Assembly (NCBI RefSeq): GCF_904063065.1
Contig: NZ_CAJFCL010000002.1
Location: forward strand, 248,001-312,000
Reading direction: 5' to 3'
DNA from: Pseudomonas paraversuta
GTDB lineage: Bacteria; Pseudomonadota; Gammaproteobacteria; Pseudomonadales; Pseudomonadaceae
DNA: 64,000 nucleotides
The notes beneath the pieces were generated by a model, which worked only from the letters and a program-made list of their open reading frames with translations, did no database searches and was not told the DNA's origin. Shown here one piece after another: positions 17,793 to 25,761 of this stretch; positions within the stretch are counted from its first letter, which is position 1; every line of letters starts with the position of its first letter. A program made the translations under genes and the position numbers.

Positions 17793-18315
17793 TGTTCACC
17801 TCTTTTTTCAATTCGACTGTCGGGTTGCGAGCCCAGCTTCCATAAGCGCCATAGGCATAGGTCGGTGGCTTGAGCACGTCAGCCACGATCTGCGCATTGA
17901 GTGCATGCTCGTACGCCAGGCAACGGGCCTGGGCGCCGCTGCCGACTACGCCCATGAACCAGGCCATGGCCACTTTGCGCGGCACGCTGGCCAGGGAGGA
18001 TTTTTCGTCGTCCAGGGTCTTTTGCAGTTGCATGGGATCAATCTGGCGTTGATTGATCAGTGCCAGCAGCTCTTTGGCCGCCTGGGGAAAACCGGGGTCT
18101 TGTTCAACCAGGGCTTTGTACAGCATGCCGGCCAGCACCGGATCGAGGCTTTGACGCCCGGCGATGATCGCTGACAGCGCCACAAAGGCACCCTGTTCTG
18201 GCGTGTCGACCGTTTCGGCCAGGGCGAAGGGAATCAGGGACGCGGTATAAGCAGTCAAGAGCCCTTTCAGCAGCACGCGCCGCGTAGGCTTCTTCAGTTC
18301 ATTCAGGCAATTCAT
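17785..18315 (-). CDS. Gluconate 2-dehydrogenase/sorbitol dehydrogenase family small subunit
   Basis: Small (gamma) subunit of the periplasmic dehydrogenase, 176 residues. A twin-arginine-type leader (KKPTRRVLLKGLLTAY then a hydrophobic stretch to FALA) suggests folded export, carrying the flavoprotein along. The C-terminal segment GVVGSGAQARCLAYEHAL is usual for the family. It is first in the operon, with its end overlapping the flavoprotein start. The region upstream, 18316-18484, holds the promoter area and the 3' end of the convergent-facing MocR gene; I see no clear terminator in it. Confidence 0.87.
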   Translation of the reverse strand: MNCLNELKKPTRRVLLKGLLTAYTASLIPFALAETVDTPEQGAFVALSAIIAGRQSLDPVLAGMLYKALVEQDPGFPQAAKELLALINQRQIDPMQLQKTLDDEKSSLASVPRKVAMAWFMGVVGSGAQARCLAYEHALNAQIVADVLKPPTYAYGAYGSWARNPTVELKKEVNNV

Positions 18316-18484
18316 GGTACTTCCTGTCGTGGCAGGTTTTCGTTATAGGAGTGAAGCTTGCGCAATCAGCGAAGTGATGGCGCGGGGGGGACGCTGGCGG
18401 TGGTTAGTCGCCAGCGGTAGGGGGAGGCAAGAATAACAAATGTTTAGCTAACTATCTTTAATTCTTTCAGTGCCCTGGCCGCTG

Positions 18485-19885
18485 CTACATAAGTGCCAGA
18501 ATGCGCTGGCCCAGGGCTTCGGCGCTGGCTTGTGACGGGATGTTGGCAAAGCCGAGCAGAAGAGCCGACTGAGGTGTGCTCTGCAGGCTCCATTCGCTCA
18601 GTGCTTCGGCGAACAGACCGTGCTGGCGCATGCGCTGCACCAGTAACCGGTCCGGTTGCGGGTCTGCCAGGCGCAGGATCAGATGCATGCCTCCGGGGTT
18701 GGCATCAATCCGGATGTGTTCGCCCAGCACTTTGCTCAGCCCGCTCACGGCCATGGCCCGGCGTTCGCCATAGAGTTTGCGCATGCGCTGGATATGCCGG
18801 GCAAAGTGACCCTGGCTCATAAAGGCCGCGACGATGGCCTGGGTCAGTGACGGGCAACCGCTGCGAAAAACCTGGCTGATGCTTTCGAAACGCTGGATTT
18901 GCGCTTCGGGTACCACCAGATAGGCCAGGCGTAGCCCGGGGAACAGCACTTTGCTGAAGGTGCCGCTGTAAATCACCCGGCCATCGCGGTCCAGGCTTTT
19001 GAGTGCCGGCAGCGGGCGACTGCTGTAGCGGTACTCGCCGTCGTAATCGTCTTCGACAATCCAGGCCTGTTGCCGGCTGGCCCATGCCAGCAATTGCAGG
19101 CGGCGCGGCAGTGCCAGGGATACACACAGCGGGCTTTGATGGGCCGGCGTGACAATGGCCGCCCGGTATCCCTGGCCCATGTCGTCGGGCAGGGCCATGC
19201 CGTCCTGATCCACAGCGGCGGGGACCGCTTGTATATCCAGGGCTTCGAGCAACTGGCGGGTGGGCGGATACCCCGGGTCTTCCACCAGCACCAGCTCCCC
19301 CGGTTTGAGCAAGGCATGGGCGATCAGCGACAGGCTGTCCCGATAGCCGGAGGTGATGAACACCTGGGACGGCGTGCAGCTAATCCCGCGGGCAACCTGC
19401 AAGTAACCGGCAATGGCGGTGCGCAACGATTCCAGGCCCTGGTCCGAAGGCAGGGCCATGTCCTCGATGGTGGCGCTGCGCACGCACCGAGCACTGATCT
19501 GGGCCCAGGTTTTTCGCGGGAAAACGTCCAGCGCCGGCAGGCCCATTTGAAAGGGCATGATTGCCGGAAGCTGGGGCAGGGCCGGGCTGGCGGCGGCAAG
19601 GGCAGGTAGCGGTCCGGGATTGAGGCTGATCCCCGGTGTCACGACTGTGCCTGCCTGACCCCGCGCCTGCAGATAGCCTTCGCCGGTCAGCAGTGAATAC
19701 GCGCTGTCCACAGTGCCTCTGGCCAGGCCCAACTCTTTGGCCAGAGCCCGTGCTGCGGGTACCCGTTCACCGGGTTTAAGCGAGCCGCTGGCAATGGCCG
19801 CGCGCAAATGCTCATAAAGTTGACGGTAGATGGGTTCGCTGGAGCCCGGGTCCAGGGGGGAAATGCGCGGCGCGGTGGTTTTCAT
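18485..19885 (-). CDS. MocR/PdxR-type regulator (GntR helix-turn-helix plus aminotransferase domain)
   Basis: PLP-binding transcription regulator of 466 residues. The GntR winged helix is at about residues 15-80 (PIYRQLYEHLRAAIASGSL, then LAKELGLARGTVDSAYSLL). The type I aminotransferase fold follows, with the presumed PLP lysine in YSGTFSKVLFPGLRL. ATG 19885 is chosen because MKTTAPRISPLDP begins the conserved domain, and the 38 residues upstream look like promoter DNA. It is divergent from the AhpD-like gene, and a 33-bp dyad lies between them. MocR proteins usually control the adjacent divergent gene, so that is its likely target. The effector is unknown. Confidence 0.9.
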   Translation of the reverse strand: MKTTAPRISPLDPGSSEPIYRQLYEHLRAAIASGSLKPGERVPAARALAKELGLARGTVDSAYSLLTGEGYLQARGQAGTVVTPGISLNPGPLPALAAASPALPQLPAIMPFQMGLPALDVFPRKTWAQISARCVRSATIEDMALPSDQGLESLRTAIAGYLQVARGISCTPSQVFITSGYRDSLSLIAHALLKPGELVLVEDPGYPPTRQLLEALDIQAVPAAVDQDGMALPDDMGQGYRAAIVTPAHQSPLCVSLALPRRLQLLAWASRQQAWIVEDDYDGEYRYSSRPLPALKSLDRDGRVIYSGTFSKVLFPGLRLAYLVVPEAQIQRFESISQVFRSGCPSLTQAIVAAFMSQGHFARHIQRMRKLYGERRAMAVSGLSKVLGEHIRIDANPGGMHLILRLADPQPDRLLVQRMRQHGLFAEALSEWSLQSTPQSALLLGFANIPSQASAEALGQRILALM

Positions 19886-19922
19886 GGTCTGCCTGAAGGA
19901 ATCATGGCCTATGGATAAAGAC

Positions 19923-19955
19923 GATTCTTGGCTCTTTTTGGCAGGGCCAAGAATC
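19923..19955. promoter_or_regulatory. Dyad in the MocR/AhpD intergenic region
   Basis: gattcttggc-N13-gccaagaatc is a perfect 10-bp inverted repeat between the divergent starts at 19885 and 19998. It is a candidate operator for the MocR regulator, or a transcript hairpin. Confidence 0.55.
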
Positions 19956-19997
19956 GGCACTATGGCCCCACCTAATGTGCCACTGCAAGGACAGTTC

Positions 19998-20450
19998 ATG
20001 AGTCAGCGTATCGATTACTCCAAGGCGTCACCGGAGGGCAACCGGGCATTTGCCAATGTCTATGCCTGTGTGCAAAACAGCAGCCTGCCCAAAGCCCTGA
20101 TCGACCTGGTGTATCTGCGGGTTTCACAAATAAACGGCTGTGCCTACTGCATCGATCTCCACTCGCGGGATTTGCTCAAGCACGGCATGGCCGTGGAAAA
20201 ACTGGTGCTGGTGCCGGTGTGGCAGGAAGGGGGGGAGTTGTTCAGCGCACGGGAGCGGGTTGCATTGAGATGGGCTGAAAGCGTCACCCGGGTCGAGCAA
20301 ACCGGCGTTGGCGATGCGGACTATGAACGGGCAACCGCCGAATTCAGCGACCAGGAACTGGCAGACCTGACCTATGCCATCGGCCTGATGAATGCCTTCA
20401 ACCGCTTCGGTGTGGCCTTTCGCATGACCCCGGCAGCGGCCCGGGGTTGA
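19998..20450 (+). CDS. Carboxymuconolactone decarboxylase/AhpD-family protein
   Basis: A 150-residue AhpD-like protein. The catalytic motif CAYCIDLHSRDLLKHG contains the CxxC pair and downstream histidine found in alkylhydroperoxidases of this family. The usual role is peroxide or disulfide chemistry in the cytoplasm. The ATG at 19998 has a gcaaggac site before it; the open frame extends further upstream into promoter DNA. It is divergent from a MocR regulator, a common pairing in Pseudomonas. The 3' end runs directly into a long 42-bp repeat array. Confidence 0.88.
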   Translation: MSQRIDYSKASPEGNRAFANVYACVQNSSLPKALIDLVYLRVSQINGCAYCIDLHSRDLLKHGMAVEKLVLVPVWQEGGELFSARERVALRWAESVTRVEQTGVGDADYERATAEFSDQELADLTYAIGLMNAFNRFGVAFRMTPAAARG

Positions 20451-21250
20451 TGCCATCGCTGGCAAGCCAGCTCCCACAGGAGAGGGATACCTTCCATCAG
20501 TGGCAAGCCAGCTTCCACAGGAAGAGGGATGCCTTCCATCAGTGGCAACCAGCTTCCACAGGAAGAGGGATGCCTTCCACCAGTGGCAAGCCAGCTCCCA
20601 CAGGAGAAGGGATACCTTCCATCAGTGGCAACCAGCTTCCACAGGAGAAGGGATGCCTTCCATCGCTGGCAAGCCAGCTCCCACAGGAGAGGGATGCCTT
20701 CCATCAGTGGCAAGCCAGCTTCCACAGGAAGAGGGATGCCTTCCATCGCTGGCAAGCCAGCTCCCACAGGAGAAGGGATGCCTTCCATCAGTGGCAACCA
20801 GCTTCCACAGGAGAAGGGATACCTTCCATCAGTGGCAACCAGCTTCCACAGGAGAAGGGATACCTTCCATCAGTGGCAACCAGCTTCCACAGGAAGAGGG
20901 ATATCTTCCATCGCTGGCAAGCCAGCTCCTACAGGAAGAGGGATATCTTCCATCGCTGGCAAGCCAGCTCCTACAGGAAGAGGGATGCCTTCCATCAGTG
21001 GCAACCAGCTCCCACAGGAAGAGGGATGCCTTCCACCAGTGGCAAGCCAGCTCCCACAGGAGAAGGGATACCTTCCATCAGTGGCAACCAGCTTCCACAG
21101 GAGAAGGGATACCTTCCATCGCTGGCAAGCCAGCTCCTACAGGAAGAGGGATGCCTTCCATCAGTGGCAACCAGCTCCCACAGGAAGAGGGATGCCTTCC
21201 ATCAGTGGCAAGCCAGTTCCCACAGGAGGAGGGGTGCCTTCCACCAGTGA
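20451..21250. repeat. Head-to-tail array of a 41-42 bp half-REP unit (~19 copies)
   Basis: About nineteen copies of a unit running cttccatcagtggcaagccag, then ctcccacaggagaagggatac, repeat in one orientation with no spacers. Variants are caacc for caagcc (one base shorter), tcgctgg for tcagtgg, and cttcc or cctac for ctccc. Unlike the other arrays, the inverted partner half-site is missing. The period of 42 bp is divisible by three, so open reading frames of over 250 codons appear on both strands. They have no ribosome site, codon bias or known family and are artefacts. It fills the gap between the AhpD-like and TonB-receptor genes. Confidence 0.93.
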
Positions 21251-21304
21251 GAACTGGCTTGTGTGGGAGCCGGCTTGCCGGCGATGGGATCGGCCAGGCC
21301 TTCC

Positions 21305-23407
21305 TTAGAACTTCCAGCTGACCGACGCCGTCACGTTGCGCGGATCGCCATAGTTGCTTTGGCCGTAGCGCACGCTTTGCAGGTACTTGCGGTTGGTGAG
21401 GTTGTCCAGGTTGAGCTGGGTGCTCCAGTGCGCATCGATGTCGTAGCTGGCCATCAGGCCCACCAGCGCGTAGGCCGCCTGGTTGGCCGCCGGGGCATCG
21501 TCGTTCTCGATTTTGCTTTGCCATTTCAGGCTGCCACCCACCTTGACCTTCGGCGCCATCGGCAGTTTGTAGGTCATGGATGAGGTCAGGGCATTGCGCG
21601 GGATGAATTTGCGCCCGCGGTCATTGTCGGCATCGGTGATGTACACATAGGTGTAGCCGCCGCTGATTTGCAGGCCCGGCGCCAGTTCCCCGGACGCCTC
21701 AAGCTCTATCCCGTCGCTCTTGTAGGACATGCCGTCATACAGATACCCGCCCAGCGCCGGATTAAAGCCGGCATAGGTGGCCACGTTGTCCTGCCTGGTG
21801 TGGAATACCGCCGCGCTGACATCCAGTTTGTTATCCAGCAAATGGCCCTTGATGCCCGCTTCGTAACTCTTGCCTTGCAGCGGGTCGATCACTTTGCCCT
21901 GGGTGTTGAGGTAGTACTGGGGATTGAATATCTCGGTGTAGCTGGCATACAGCGAGTATTGCTCGGTCAGGTCGTAAACCACGCCCGCATAGGGCGTGAC
22001 CTTGCCATGGATGCTCACATCCCGGGCCGAGCCGTAGTTCTCGCCGTCGCTGTCGGCGCTGAGCATGCGCGCCCCGATGATCAGGTGCAGATCGTCGGTC
22101 AGGCTCAAACGTGTGCCGGCATAGACACTTTTCTGCCGGTCGGTGTAGTTCGAGGTATCAGCGGCATTGGCGATGTTGTAGGTGGGCTTGGGAATTACCC
22201 CGTTGAGGGCATCTTGCAGCGAGACGTCGGTGTAGTACGACGAGGAGCCATACAGCGAGGTCTCCTGGGTGCGCGAGCGGGCCACGTTGGCGCCGAAGGT
22301 CAGTTGGTGTTCACGACCGCCGAGGGTAAAAGGCCCGCTGAAGGAAATGTCGCCATCCAGCTCGCGGGTCTTGTCCTTGTAGTTGGAGGCAAGACCGGTG
22401 AACCCGGTGGCCGAGCCGCTGTCGCCATACACGTAGAACATGTCGGTGTCTTCGCGGTGCTCCATGGCGGTCAGGGTCAGCGTCGACTTCCAGTCATTGG
22501 CGAAGCTGTGTTGCCACTCGGCAAAGGCGCGGGTGGTATGCACGTCCCAGTACACCCAGGGTTGGGCGATGCTGGAACGGGTGCTGCTGTAGTGCAGCGC
22601 CTTGCCGCTGGCATCGGTCAGCGGCAGCGCGCCCCAGCTGGCGCCGTTGGCATTGCTCTTCTGGTCTTCGATGCCCAGGGTCAGGGTGTCGCTATCGCTC
22701 AGGTCGAAGGCCAGCAGGCCGCTGAAAATATTCTTCTCCCGGGAGTAGCGGTCGAGGTAGGAATTGCCCGTCTCGTTGGCATAAATCACCCGTCCACGGA
22801 CATTTCCCGAGTCGGTCAGCGGCCCTGAGACATCGAGGTCGACGCGGCGCTTGTCCCAGGACCCGGCACTGACACTGACCTTGGCTTCGGTGTCATAGGT
22901 GGGGCGCTTGCGCACAAAGTTGACCGTGGCCGAGGGGTTGCCGCTGCCGGTCATCAGGCCGTTGGCGCCGTGCAAAATGTCCACTTGCTCATAGGGCGCC
23001 ATGTCGATATCGCCCACCAGCAACCCGCCGTTCAACGGCATACCCATGCCGTCGTACTGAAAGTTGGTGATGTCGAAGCCGCGGGCGGTGAAGTAAGTAC
23101 GATCGGTCTCGATCTTCTGCACGTTGACCCCCGGGGTGCTGCCCAGCACGTCGCGGATACTGTTGAGTTTGAAGTCATCCAGTTGCTCGCGCTTGATGCT
23201 GGTCACGCCTTGGGGGGTTTGCCCGGCGCTGAGGTTCAGGCGGGTGGTGCTGGCATTCGGCCTGGCCTGATAACCCTGCGGCGTGTCTTCACTGTCGCCG
23301 GTGATGCTCGTGGTGGGCAGGTCCAGGGTGTCGGCAACGGCACTGTTGAGAATGCCCAGGGCGATCAGGGTGAGGGCTGACGTGGGCAGGGTGAACATTT
23401 TGCGCAT
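21305..23407 (-). CDS. TonB-dependent siderophore receptor (FhuE/FpvA-like, without signalling domain)
   Basis: Outer-membrane ferric-siderophore receptor of 700 residues. The signal peptide ends near SAVA-DT. The plug domain shows SIRDVLGSTPGVNVQK, FTARGFDI and GANGLMTGSGNPSATVNFVRKRP. A 22-strand barrel follows and ends DPRNVTASVSWKF with the C-terminal aromatic. There is no N-terminal STN domain, so it is probably not a cell-surface signalling receptor. The form is closest to FhuE/FoxA hydroxamate receptors, and the ligand is inferred. A weak Fur-like site lies upstream at 23473-23491. Confidence 0.9.
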   Translation of the reverse strand: MRKMFTLPTSALTLIALGILNSAVADTLDLPTTSITGDSEDTPQGYQARPNASTTRLNLSAGQTPQGVTSIKREQLDDFKLNSIRDVLGSTPGVNVQKIETDRTYFTARGFDITNFQYDGMGMPLNGGLLVGDIDMAPYEQVDILHGANGLMTGSGNPSATVNFVRKRPTYDTEAKVSVSAGSWDKRRVDLDVSGPLTDSGNVRGRVIYANETGNSYLDRYSREKNIFSGLLAFDLSDSDTLTLGIEDQKSNANGASWGALPLTDASGKALHYSSTRSSIAQPWVYWDVHTTRAFAEWQHSFANDWKSTLTLTAMEHREDTDMFYVYGDSGSATGFTGLASNYKDKTRELDGDISFSGPFTLGGREHQLTFGANVARSRTQETSLYGSSSYYTDVSLQDALNGVIPKPTYNIANAADTSNYTDRQKSVYAGTRLSLTDDLHLIIGARMLSADSDGENYGSARDVSIHGKVTPYAGVVYDLTEQYSLYASYTEIFNPQYYLNTQGKVIDPLQGKSYEAGIKGHLLDNKLDVSAAVFHTRQDNVATYAGFNPALGGYLYDGMSYKSDGIELEASGELAPGLQISGGYTYVYITDADNDRGRKFIPRNALTSSMTYKLPMAPKVKVGGSLKWQSKIENDDAPAANQAAYALVGLMASYDIDAHWSTQLNLDNLTNRKYLQSVRYGQSNYGDPRNVTASVSWKF

Positions 23408-23472
23408 GATCTGCGAATACTCCGGGCATGGAACTGCGTAAACGAGAATTGGTTACAAATTTTTACATTCTC

Positions 23473-23491
23473 GCAAATAACAATCAATGCC
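23473..23491. promoter_or_regulatory. Possible degenerate Fur box upstream of TonB receptor
   Basis: gcaaataacaatcaatgcc agrees with the 19-bp Fur consensus at 12 positions by my count. It is 66 bp upstream of the receptor start. It is weak and is supported mainly by the function of the downstream gene. Confidence 0.35.
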
Positions 23492-23552
23492 ATTTACCAA
23501 TCTTTACGATTCGCGTTTACCGGAGGGGCGATCATGCTGCGGTCTACCCAAC

Positions 23553-23636
23553 GGTAGGAGCGAGCTTGCCTCGCGAGCTTTTTGCACGTGGCGCATAAAT
23601 CGCCAAGAGCTCGCGAGGCAAGCTCGCTCCTACAGG
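23553..23636. repeat. REP palindrome, type B
   Basis: gtaggagcgagcttgcctcg pairs with cgaggcaagctcgctcctac across a short loop, making a long hairpin. It lies between the divergent-side promoter of the TonB receptor and the 3' end of the racemase gene. Confidence 0.9.
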
Positions 23637-23658
23637 TTCAGGGTTCAGGGTTCAGGTT
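23636..23658. repeat. Short tandem repeat (gttcagg)3
   Basis: Three tandem copies of gttcagg lie between the REP hairpin and the racemase stop codon. Slippage could change its length without affecting the protein. Confidence 0.7.
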
Positions 23659-23659
23659 G

Positions 23660-24892
23660 TTATTGGTCGATCAGGATCTTCGGGTTGGAGTTGCCCCATA
23701 CGGTGTACAGGTCGGCCAGCAGCGCGCCGTTGATGTCTTCGACCTCTGCCTGGCTGATTTGCGCCTTGCCCTGTTGGCCGAACAGCACCACTTCATCACC
23801 GCTTTTCACGTCCGGGGCATCGGTGACGTCAACCATAAGGGTGTTCATCGATACCTTGCCCACCACCGGCACGCGGTGGCCGTTGATCAGCACAATGCCT
23901 TTGTTGGTGAACGCACGACGGTAACCGTCGGAGTAACCGACTGTGATGTTGGCCAGTTTCGAGTCACGACCCAGGGTGTAGGTGCGGTCGTAACCGACGG
24001 TATTGCCCTTGGGGTAGCTATTGACCGAGGCCACGTGGGACTTGAATTGCATCACCCGTTTGTAATCTGTGTGGGACGGTACGGTGTCACCGAACAGCGC
24101 GCCGCCGGGGCGGACCATGTCCAGATGCGACTCCGGCACTTCCAGGGTGGCGAACGAGTTGGCCGCGTGCAGGGTGATTTTGCTGCGATCGAGCCCGGCG
24201 ACGTTCATCAGCCACTGCGCCTGCTGGTTGAAAGCCTTGAGCCCGGCGCGCACGTCATCGGCATCCTCGACGGCGAAGTGGGTCATGATCGCCCGTATTT
24301 CAAGGTTCGGCACTTTGGTGATGGCCACCGCGTCACGGCGCCCCTGGGCGGTGGTCATTTCCACGCCGTTACGGCTCATGCCGCTGGAGTTCAAGCCCAG
24401 GTGGACCACCAGCGGGCGACCGTGTTGCTCGGCAATCAGGCTGGCCCTGACCGCGAAGTCGAGGTTGCCCACCAGTTCTTCCATGTTGTACGGCAGCGCT
24501 GCTTCCAGCTCGCTGAGGGCGGCGGTGCGTACGCGGATCAACTGGCCCTTGAAGCCGCTTTCGCGCACCACACGGGCTTCTTCGTTGCTGGCAACCCCGA
24601 CACAGGGAACGCCCATGGCAATCACCGACGGCATCAGCAGACCGATACCGTGACCGTAGGCATCGGCCTTGAGCACGGCGCAGATTTTCGACTTGCCATC
24701 CAGAGTGGCTTGCAGCACCCGGATATTGTTTTCAAAGGCAGCCTTGTTGATTTCGACCCAGGCATTGCTGTCCTGGGTACTGACCTGTGCCACACCATCG
24801 GTCATCGTCAGGGGCGGGGCGGCGAAGGCCGGGTTTTGCAGCAGAGCCATACCCAGAGAGAGGGCGAGCAGGGTGCGAGTGAAGGGCATCAT
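23660..24892 (-). CDS. bsr: Periplasmic broad-specificity amino-acid (alanine/lysine/arginine) racemase
   Basis: PLP-dependent fold III racemase of about 410 residues that interconverts L- and D-amino acids. A signal peptide (RTLLALSLGMALLQNPAFA) sends it to the periplasm, unlike housekeeping Alr or DadX. The PLP lysine is at ~75 in AVLKADAYGHG. HAANSFATLEVPESHLDMVR and VGKVSMNTLMVDVTD are family blocks, and the sequence is close to the known Bsr of P. putida (established knowledge). Start choice: two adjacent ATGs at 24892/24889 follow a GGAAA site; an ATG at 24904 is also open. Likely product use is D-amino acid release or recycling outside the cytoplasm. Confidence 0.88.
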   Translation of the reverse strand: MMPFTRTLLALSLGMALLQNPAFAAPPLTMTDGVAQVSTQDSNAWVEINKAAFENNIRVLQATLDGKSKICAVLKADAYGHGIGLLMPSVIAMGVPCVGVASNEEARVVRESGFKGQLIRVRTAALSELEAALPYNMEELVGNLDFAVRASLIAEQHGRPLVVHLGLNSSGMSRNGVEMTTAQGRRDAVAITKVPNLEIRAIMTHFAVEDADDVRAGLKAFNQQAQWLMNVAGLDRSKITLHAANSFATLEVPESHLDMVRPGGALFGDTVPSHTDYKRVMQFKSHVASVNSYPKGNTVGYDRTYTLGRDSKLANITVGYSDGYRRAFTNKGIVLINGHRVPVVGKVSMNTLMVDVTDAPDVKSGDEVVLFGQQGKAQISQAEVEDINGALLADLYTVWGNSNPKILIDQ

Positions 24893-25068
24893 CAGCGTTT
24901 CCATACTTTATTTTTAGGGAGGTAATAGGGCGGGGCGATACTAGATTTGACGCTGGCTAAAGTCACTCCCCTGGCCGCGGATCTGTCTCATTGTGTCGTG
25001 ATGCCGATGATCTGTGGCCGATCCCCAAAGCTTGGCTATGCTCGAAAGTTTGCGGGGGGACGCGGGCG

Positions 25069-25743
25069 ATGATTTCAGATCCGGAGATGTGTTTACGTTT
25101 GTTATTGGCGGCCTTGCTGGGCTGTCTGATCGGGCTGCAACGGGAGCATCTGTTCTGGTCCGCAGGATTGCGTACCCACATGCTGGTGTGTACCGGCGCC
25201 TGCCTGTTCATGATGGTCTCGGCCTTTGGTTTCCAGCAGGCCCTGACCATGCCCGGTACCCAGCTGGACCCTTCGCGGATCGCGGCACAGGTGGTGACCG
25301 GCATCGGCTTTTTGGGTGCGGGCTCAATTTTGCAGCGTGGTGCCGTGATCAGGGGCCTGAACACCGCGGCCAGCTTGTGGGCAGTGGCCGCCATTGGCCT
25401 GGCGGTGGGCGGCGGGCTGTATACCTTGTCGGTGGCGGCCGCAGCCTTGATCCTGGTGATTCTGGCAATTCTCGGGCCGCTGGAGCGCAAGTACCGCGAT
25501 TACCTGAAGGTGCATGTGGTCAGGCTGGTGGCGCCGACCGCTACGCTGACAATGAGCCGGCTCAAGGAGGTATTGGGCGCCCGGGCCGATAACATCAAGC
25601 ATCTGGTGACTGAGCGTGGGCCGGTGCATGACACGGAAATTGTCACTATCGAGTTCAGGAACACGTCCCGGCTGGAGTACAACGCCATCGTCAACGACAT
25701 CCTCGGCATACCGCAGGTTACTGAAGAGCAGTCTGTTCAGTAA
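25069..25743 (+). CDS. MgtC/SapB-family inner-membrane protein
   Basis: Membrane protein of 224 residues. The MgtC family signature is clear (RLLLAALLGCLIGLQRE, then TGIGFLGAGSIL and GLNTAASLWAVAAIG). Four to five membrane helices are followed by a soluble C-terminal domain of ~75 residues that resembles an ACT fold. The start ATG 25069 follows a gggggga site. Longer frames upstream are non-coding. MgtC proteins affect magnesium homeostasis and ATP synthase activity; no magnesium transporter gene is next to it here. It is transcribed towards the M20 hydrolase gene, 18 bp away, convergently. Confidence 0.87.
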   Translation: MISDPEMCLRLLLAALLGCLIGLQREHLFWSAGLRTHMLVCTGACLFMMVSAFGFQQALTMPGTQLDPSRIAAQVVTGIGFLGAGSILQRGAVIRGLNTAASLWAVAAIGLAVGGGLYTLSVAAAALILVILAILGPLERKYRDYLKVHVVRLVAPTATLTMSRLKEVLGARADNIKHLVTERGPVHDTEIVTIEFRNTSRLEYNAIVNDILGIPQVTEEQSVQ

Positions 25744-25761
25744 CCTGCGGTTTTGCAGCGG

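Noticed and set aside
20447..21321. Three overlapping 260-270-codon frames of repetitive protein
   Set aside because: They arise from the 42-bp repeat array, whose period is divisible by three. All three frames are equally open, as expected of a repeat and not a gene.
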